Source of the DNA: Deltaproteobacteria bacterium
GTDB lineage: Bacteria; Myxococcota_A; Polyangia; HGW-17
Assembly: GCA_016937155.1 (NCBI GenBank)
Contig: JAFGWM010000017.1
Location: 1-39,321 of the forward strand
DNA length: 39,321 bases
Direction of reading: 5' to 3'
Made by a program: the position numbers and the translations under genes. This document shows positions 33,940-39,321 of this stretch, in pieces. The first letter of the stretch is position 1; each line of letters begins with the position of its first letter. A model generated the notes under the pieces. That model saw only the letters and a program-made list of their open reading frames with translations. It had not been told where the DNA came from and ran no database searches.

Positions 33940-34896
33940 ATGAAAATTTGTCCTTCATGTCATGAATCGTTTAATGATGAAATGGAAATTTGTCCAAGAG
34001 ATGGTAACAGACTTATTGATGTTAAATTGTCGTCCCTAAAGCTTCAGAAAGGCAAAAAAATCAATGAAAAGTTTGTTCTCGACTCAAGGATAGGTACAGG
34101 TAGTTATTCCCAGGTATGGAAAGCATTTGACGAAAATGCAAAACAGTTTGTAGCCCTCAAGATTCTGGATTTTTATAGTACATCAACTGATGAAATCATG
34201 GACAGTGTTTCACGCTTCTTTCGCGAAGCTTACGCCGCTTCACAGATCGGGCATAATAATATTATTAAAGTTTATGATTTTGGTGATGATGGCTTCGGGC
34301 ATCTTTTTCTTTCCATGGAATTGGTTGATGGAATATCCTTTTCCCAGCATTTGAGAGAACTGCAGTGGCCGGACGACTTTGGAAAGACTATTGACCTCCT
34401 GATCAAAATTACTGAAGGAATAGAGACAGCTCATAAATCGGGAATAGTACATAGAGATCTTAAGAGTGATAATATTCTTATTTATCAGAAAAATGGTGTT
34501 GATGAGATTAAAATACTGGATTTCGGAACTGCTAAAATTCTTGATGATCCAAAGTTAGCTGAAATCTCCAAGGATTATATTTATGGGACTCCCTCCTATA
34601 TGTCCCCTGAGCAGGCTAAAGGGAAATCTGTTGATCACCGAAGTGATATTTATGCTCTTGGAGTAATAATGTTTGAAGTTTTCACCGGGGTTCTCCCTTT
34701 CAAGGGATACACATCAAGTGTTTTAATTCAGCATATTCAGAAGCCCCCACCCAATCCTATGAAAATAAATGAGTATATGCCAAAAAAACTAAGCGATGCT
34801 GTTATTAAATGTCTGAAAAAGGAACGAAAAAGCAGGTTCCAGACTATGTCAGAACTTCGTGAGGAATTACAGACAATAAGAAAAAAATTCAGGTAG
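33940..34896 (+). CDS. Serine/threonine protein kinase with N-terminal zinc ribbon
   Basis: 318 residues. A short zinc-ribbon-like motif CPSC...(12 residues)...CPRDG (residues 4-22) precedes a Hanks-type kinase domain (about 42-315): GTGSYSQVW glycine loop (52-60), VALKI with K74, HRDLKSDN with catalytic D173, DFG (194-196), TPSYMSPEQAKG activation/P+1 loop, DHRSDIYALGVI. No membrane segment or extracellular domain is present, so it is cytosolic. A CPSC-type ribbon before the kinase domain is frequent in Myxococcota-type kinases. Substrates are unknown. It has its own GGGAGG ribosome site. Confidence 0.9.
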   Translation: MKICPSCHESFNDEMEICPRDGNRLIDVKLSSLKLQKGKKINEKFVLDSRIGTGSYSQVWKAFDENAKQFVALKILDFYSTSTDEIMDSVSRFFREAYAASQIGHNNIIKVYDFGDDGFGHLFLSMELVDGISFSQHLRELQWPDDFGKTIDLLIKITEGIETAHKSGIVHRDLKSDNILIYQKNGVDEIKILDFGTAKILDDPKLAEISKDYIYGTPSYMSPEQAKGKSVDHRSDIYALGVIMFEVFTGVLPFKGYTSSVLIQHIQKPPPNPMKINEYMPKKLSDAVIKCLKKERKSRFQTMSELREELQTIRKKFR

Positions 34897-34968
34897 ATAT
34901 TTCTCCAAAATTTTCTCTGTTGCTGATTATATTTTTGTATATAATGCTGCCCATAAGGGAGGTAATTT

Positions 34969-36774
34969 ATGAAAAATATTTTTGTTTTTTTTAGTGCAGT
35001 AATCTGGCTGTCTTCGGGCTGTACCAAAACTGATAACTCACATGTTGATACACCGGATAAAAGTGGTGATATGAAAAATACTGATCAAAAGGGAGACAAT
35101 ACGGTAAAACCGCCTCAAAAAATTGACTGGAAAGCTAAAGCTTCAGCATATCTTGATGATTACAATAAAAAGGTTGCCGAGCTTTACAGAGTAAGTGCAA
35201 TCGATTTCTGGAATGCAGCCATAAGCGGTAAAACAGAAGATTTTGCAAAGGCTGGAGCCAGTGAACTGGCATTCAAAAAATTTCATTCCAGCAAGGCTGA
35301 GTATTCACGGGTTGTGGAGCTTTTAAAAAATGCCAAGGAACTGGATGAAATTACAAAAAGAAGTCTTCTGGTGATTGAACTTGCATTCAGGGAAAATCTT
35401 CTTCCAACTGAGACACTTAAAAGTCTTGTGGATAAATCAAAAGAAATTGAAAAAGTTTTCAATACCTATAGGGGAACCTTAGGAAAAAACAAAAAGGAAT
35501 ATTCAAATAATCAACTTCTTGGAATGCTGAGAAAAGAAAAAAACAGCAAAAAACGCCAGCAGATCTGGGAGGCACTCAAGGGTGTGGGGGCAGCAGTTGC
35601 TCCGAAACTTATTGAACTGGCAAAGATTAGAAACAGTGCAGCCATAAGCCTTGGATATAAAGACTTCTGGCATATGAGGATAATACTTCAGGAACATGAT
35701 CCGGCAACTCTTGTAACTCTTTTCACTGAACTGGAGAAACTTACAAATGAACCTTTCAGAACCATGAAGGATAAACTCGATAAGGAGTTGGCAAAAAGAT
35801 TCAGAGTAAAAGCCTCAAAAATGATGCCGTGGCATTATGACAATCCATTTTTCCAGGAAGCTCCTCCCAGCGCCAGGGTTAATCTTGATGAATTTTTCAA
35901 AAAAATGAAAAAGGAAGACATCGTAGGAATTGCTAAAAAATTCTATGATGATCTTGATCTTAATGCAGATGATATCATTGCCAGATCTGACTATTATGAG
36001 AAAAAAGGAAAGGATCAGCATGCATTCTGTACCACAATAGATCGCCTCGGAGATGTCCGGATGCTTCTCAATATCACACCCAGTGTTTACTGGATGGATA
36101 CAATGCTTCACGAAGCCGGTCATGCAGTGTATTACAAATACATCGATCGAAAGTTACCCTGGACTCTCAGAGAAGCTGCACACATTTTTACAACTGAAGC
36201 AGTTGCAATGTATTTTGGAGCTCTCAGTAAAAATACCTCATGGCTTATTGAATACGCAAAAGCCAAGCCTGCAAGAGTTAAAAAATTGGAAAATGCCATT
36301 ATTGAACAGAGAATTAGGGAACAGCTTATATTTGCAAGATGGACTCTTGTGATGTTTAACTTTGAAAAAGCTCTTTACAGCAATCCTTCACAGGATCTAA
36401 ATAAACTCTGGTGGGATATGGTTGAAAAGTATCAGATGCTTACACGCCCTGCCAAAAGAAACAGTCCTGACTGGGCTTCCAAACCACATTTCACAATTGC
36501 TCCCGTCTATTATCATAACTATATGATGGGTGAACTTTTTGCTGCTCAATTGAGGGATGCAACCAAAAAACTTCTCAAATCAGATGCTCATCCAAGCCAG
36601 ATTCCTTTGAATAAGTCAAAAGAACTCGGTAAATTCATGAAGGAAAAAATCTTCGCACCCGGTTATAGCTACAACTGGGTTGAATTTGTAAAACGGGCTA
36701 CGGGAAGTGAGCTTTCTTCTAAATATTTTGCGGAAGAAGTGAAAATGCCTGTAAGTAAATCTTCTAAAAAATAA
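34969..36774 (+). CDS. Lipoprotein metallopeptidase, M2 (angiotensin-converting-enzyme-like) family
   Basis: 601 residues. The signal peptide ends SSGC (lipobox). A charged linker (to about 55) is followed by an all-helical gluzincin domain. HEAGH is at 381-385, and a third-ligand Glu lies at about 410 in FTTEAVAM, a spacing like that of ACE. MMPWHYDNPFFQEAP, about 95 residues before HEAGH, also matches bacterial M2 proteins. It would cleave dipeptides or short peptides outside the cytoplasm. M3 is the main alternative, but the spacing and the PWHY segment favour M2. GGGAGG precedes the ATG. Confidence 0.78.
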   Translation: MKNIFVFFSAVIWLSSGCTKTDNSHVDTPDKSGDMKNTDQKGDNTVKPPQKIDWKAKASAYLDDYNKKVAELYRVSAIDFWNAAISGKTEDFAKAGASELAFKKFHSSKAEYSRVVELLKNAKELDEITKRSLLVIELAFRENLLPTETLKSLVDKSKEIEKVFNTYRGTLGKNKKEYSNNQLLGMLRKEKNSKKRQQIWEALKGVGAAVAPKLIELAKIRNSAAISLGYKDFWHMRIILQEHDPATLVTLFTELEKLTNEPFRTMKDKLDKELAKRFRVKASKMMPWHYDNPFFQEAPPSARVNLDEFFKKMKKEDIVGIAKKFYDDLDLNADDIIARSDYYEKKGKDQHAFCTTIDRLGDVRMLLNITPSVYWMDTMLHEAGHAVYYKYIDRKLPWTLREAAHIFTTEAVAMYFGALSKNTSWLIEYAKAKPARVKKLENAIIEQRIREQLIFARWTLVMFNFEKALYSNPSQDLNKLWWDMVEKYQMLTRPAKRNSPDWASKPHFTIAPVYYHNYMMGELFAAQLRDATKKLLKSDAHPSQIPLNKSKELGKFMKEKIFAPGYSYNWVEFVKRATGSELSSKYFAEEVKMPVSKSSKK

Positions 36775-36911
36775 ATAAAATCAACTGCATAGATACCATA
36801 TAAACTTCTTTTTTTAAAAAAAATTAAAAAAAACTGAAACAATTTCTGATTTCTGAGGAAAACATAATATATGCAAATTACTGACATATATTAACCCAAA
36901 GGAACAGATTC

Positions 36912-37484
36912 ATGAAAATAGCTGATAGTATTGGTAAACTCGCACTTAACTCAATGACAAATGACAGCGCATCATCGAAAAAATTAAATGTTACTACTCC
37001 AAAAGATTCAACTTCTGAAAAAGTTTTGGATAAAGCATCTCAGGTTTTAAATCTTGTTACATCAGAGGGAACCGTCGGAACACTACTGGCACCTCTTTCA
37101 ATACTGAGTGGTTTGTATTCACTCGGAAGAGCACAGAATGTCAAAGGTAGAGAAGCAGGATTTAAAGCGATGGCCAGTGCAGCAGCTGTGGATTATATTG
37201 CATATAGTGATGGAAGGGTGCCTGTAGCAAGTGATTTCCCCACTACTGTTGAAGCGGCGAGAGGACAGGGGTGTCTTGGGGAAAATGCACCCCTTTGCAG
37301 TGCATTTCATAATTCTGAGGAGAGAAGTACTTTTAATACACAGTACAGAAAGGCAATCACAATTCTGAGAAATATGTCAAAGACGCCTGAAGGGAAAAAA
37401 GAACTGAAGAGAATAAGCAGGGAATACCGGCAGTTTATAAAGCGAAATCCTGATATTTCTCCCCATGTGTATTTTATGAAGTAG
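36912..37484 (+). CDS. Protein of unknown function, 190 residues
   Basis: No recognised domain. The N-terminus is polar (TNDSASSKKLNVTTPKDSTS). A hydrophobic/Gly/Ala segment (residues about 50-75 and 84-98) might be membrane-associated or a helical bundle core. A single Cys pair sits in GCLGENAPLCSAF. The C-terminal half is charged and helical (YRKAITILRNM, GKKELKRISREYRQFI). There is no signal peptide. AAGGA precedes the ATG. The neighbours are both lipoprotein genes, each with its own spacing, so operon membership is unclear. Confidence 0.6.
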   Translation: MKIADSIGKLALNSMTNDSASSKKLNVTTPKDSTSEKVLDKASQVLNLVTSEGTVGTLLAPLSILSGLYSLGRAQNVKGREAGFKAMASAAAVDYIAYSDGRVPVASDFPTTVEAARGQGCLGENAPLCSAFHNSEERSTFNTQYRKAITILRNMSKTPEGKKELKRISREYRQFIKRNPDISPHVYFMK

Positions 37485-37687
37485 TTATCTTTTTAAATTT
37501 TCGGTTTTATAAATAGAATAAAGTAACTATTTCAGTATGTTATTAAATCACGTAAGCCTCTTCTTTGAAAAAACAACTAAAAAAACCTGAAAAAATCTGA
37601 TATTGTCCCCGAACATATGAAATAAATTCTTGTTTCCAGCGTCGGAACTCACCTTGAAATTCAGTTTAACTGAAAAAGGAGTTATAG

Positions 37688-39321
37688 ATGATTTCTCGTT
37701 TTAAATTTTTATTTGTTTTATTTTTCACTACAGGTCTGTTTGTATCTGGGTGTTATGTTCAACCGGAGCCACGTAATAATCAGACTTCAAATGTGGGTAA
37801 TACGAATTCAGTGAATTCGGATAATCCTGAGGTTGTTGATATTCCACCACCACCAGACATGGAGAATATAAAACCTCTGGAAACAAATGCTCCATCTGTT
37901 GTGGATGTGGAACTTCCCGAACCAGATGATCAGCCTCTTGATGTTGTTGTTGAAACTGATATAGCTCCACCTCAGGGTTATGAGACAACCGGAGATGTTA
38001 ATCCACCTCAGGATAATGTTATAACTCAGGTGATTATTCCTCCTGAATACATGCCTCCTCAGGTGGATATTACCAGAGTTTTTCCTCCTAATTACAAATA
38101 CTGCAGTGGTGGTTCATACAAATGGAAGGGAAAATGTTACTGCCCCAGTGGAAAATACTGGAGTAAACGCCGTCACCGCTGTATGTCCAGAAACACAGTT
38201 ATGACGGAACTGTGTAAACGTGGAAGCAGATGGAATGGAACCAGATGTGTATGTCCTTCCGGAAAATCATGGGATTATAAGGCTAAGTGGTGTTTAACAA
38301 AAGTTACAAGGCCTGTCTGCAAGGGAGGAACAGTTTATAATGGTTCCTATTGTACATGTCCCGCTGGAACTTTCTGGAATTACAATAAAAAGAGATGTAC
38401 TCGTGTTAAACCACTTATATGTAACAGAGGCAGTGTGAAGAGAGGAAATCGCTGTGTCTGCCCCAAACCCACTTACTGGGATCCTTCAGCCAAGTGGTGT
38501 GTGAGACCAAGACCTAAATGTCCCCGTGGTACAAGTTTTATAAATGGAGCCTGCAGATGTCCATCTGGCAGTCACTGGATGGGAAGAAAGTGTGTGAGAA
38601 CTTTCAAATGCCCGGGAGGAATGGTTCTCAGTGGAAACAGATGCAGATGCGCTGCCGGAACCCACTGGAATAATGCCTCAAGACGCTGCGTCAGAAAACC
38701 ATTTAAATGTAAAGGCGGAGCAATATGGCAAAATGGAAAATGTGTCTGTCCCGCAAATACCCTCTGGAGTTACAGATATAACAAATGCAAAGTCAGAACT
38801 TTTTCATGTCCGGGTGGAGCAGTTTGGCTAAATAACAGATGTCAGTGCAGTACAGGGAAAATCTGGAGTGCATCCTCCAAAAGATGTGTAAGTGCTCTCA
38901 GATGCCCTGGAAATATGCTTTTACGAAATGGCAGTTGTAAATGTAGACCGGGTACCTATTGGAATGCTTCAAAACGTCTTTGTAAAACTGTACTGAGCTG
39001 TCCTGCAGGAATGAAATTTGATTATCGCATGGATAGATGTGTCTCGTCCATGAGATGTCCTGGGGGTAAATTCTACAGTCACTCACTAAGAAAATGTGTT
39101 GCAAAAGCCTCCTGTCCCGGAAACATGGTTTATGTGAGGGGTAACTGTCAGTGCCCTTCCAAAACACACTGGAGTGCCGGTTCTAAAAGGTGCGTTAGAG
39201 ATACTGTTGTCAGGACTGTTACATGTCCCGCCCATAAAAGATATGATGCCCGACTGAAACGGTGTGTTTCGAGTTCAGGTATCGAACATTCAAATACAGT
39301 GACACACTGTCCTCGGGGTAA
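37688..39321 (+). CDS. Large lipoprotein of Cys-rich tandem repeats, incomplete at window end
   Basis: Reads without stop from the ATG at 37688 (AAGGAG upstream) to the last base, giving at least 544 codons. The signal peptide ends VSGC (lipobox, about residue 22). An acidic Pro-rich linker of about 110 residues (VDIPPPPDMEN, VELPEPDDQP) follows. From about residue 138 come ten full copies of a 33-40-residue unit, C.GG..W.NG.C.CP.G..W.....RC (four Cys each), plus three half-length units with only the first and last Cys, and the beginning of another. The mature chain is strongly basic in the repeats. It looks like an elongated, disulfide-bonded surface filament or adhesin stalk. No known domain is confidently recognised. 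Confidence 0.8.
   Translation, partial: MISRFKFLFVLFFTTGLFVSGCYVQPEPRNNQTSNVGNTNSVNSDNPEVVDIPPPPDMENIKPLETNAPSVVDVELPEPDDQPLDVVVETDIAPPQGYETTGDVNPPQDNVITQVIIPPEYMPPQVDITRVFPPNYKYCSGGSYKWKGKCYCPSGKYWSKRRHRCMSRNTVMTELCKRGSRWNGTRCVCPSGKSWDYKAKWCLTKVTRPVCKGGTVYNGSYCTCPAGTFWNYNKKRCTRVKPLICNRGSVKRGNRCVCPKPTYWDPSAKWCVRPRPKCPRGTSFINGACRCPSGSHWMGRKCVRTFKCPGGMVLSGNRCRCAAGTHWNNASRRCVRKPFKCKGGAIWQNGKCVCPANTLWSYRYNKCKVRTFSCPGGAVWLNNRCQCSTGKIWSASSKRCVSALRCPGNMLLRNGSCKCRPGTYWNASKRLCKTVLSCPAGMKFDYRMDRCVSSMRCPGGKFYSHSLRKCVAKASCPGNMVYVRGNCQCPSKTHWSAGSKRCVRDTVVRTVTCPAHKRYDARLKRCVSSSGIEHSNTVTHCPRG

Noticed and set aside
1-39321. CRISPR array or toxin-antitoxin pair
   Set aside because: No regularly spaced direct repeats with unique spacers and no cas genes are visible; the small overlapping genes seen are lipoprotein/PilZ and ClpX-like/MurA pairs.

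Overview
The window reads like chromosomal DNA of an AT-rich, Gram-negative, Myxococcota-like (delta-proteobacterial-type) bacterium, probably from an environmental or metagenomic source. This is inferred from gene content: many predicted lipoproteins with Asn/Ser-rich linkers, CGNG...GE.CDG cysteine repeats and MopE-like DDD.DG repeats, alongside a PilZ protein, a cytosolic Ser/Thr kinase and an NtrC-type regulator. No rRNA, tRNA or CRISPR array is visible. Base composition and codon use change at the left edge.

Bases 1-3320 are an accessory patch. A SAM-dependent methyltransferase gene ends inside a textbook 60-bp integron attC site (760-819). Directly behind it is a second cassette-like gene encoding an AbiA/UG-type (defence-associated) reverse transcriptase. 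An in-frame TGA cuts this gene immediately before its catalytic F-M-D-D motif. Then come about 330 bases with no gene, a frameshifted remnant of an IS256-family transposase, and about 250 bp of G-rich minisatellite that stops a few bases short of the first chromosomal gene. The integron array therefore looks like a partly decayed cassette island.

Bases 3321-15402 hold a DUF1566 lipoprotein (-); a housekeeping run of transketolase, cyclophilin and RNase HI (+); an M20 amidohydrolase and alanine racemase pair (+); a small lipoprotein (+); a DEAD-box helicase with a DbpA-type RNA-binding tail (-) preceded by a strong hairpin; an RCC1-repeat lipoprotein (+); and a gene-free stretch.

Bases 15403-26239 hold an M49-like secreted zinc peptidase (-), tryptophanase with an AEC-family transporter (+), a small membrane protein, a MopE-repeat lipoprotein, a small Cys-rich lipoprotein and a PilZ protein (all -), then a divergent ClpX-like AAA+ protein joined to MurA (+).

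Bases 26286-39321 hold a YD-repeat lipoprotein and a DnaJ with half a zinc finger (-), a WxxGxW lipoprotein with an Arg-rich tail (+), a lipoprotein on a (NNTT)n stalk and YraN (-), an NtrC-family regulator, a zinc-ribbon kinase, an M2-like (ACE-like) lipoprotein peptidase and an unknown protein (+). The window ends inside a long Cys-rich tandem-repeat lipoprotein.

The dominant themes are an unusually dense set of diverse surface/periplasmic lipoproteins mixed with core metabolism and cell-wall genes, and a small integron-borne defence-like cassette at the left edge. The most notable item is the antiviral-type reverse transcriptase carried as an integron cassette and interrupted exactly at its active site.
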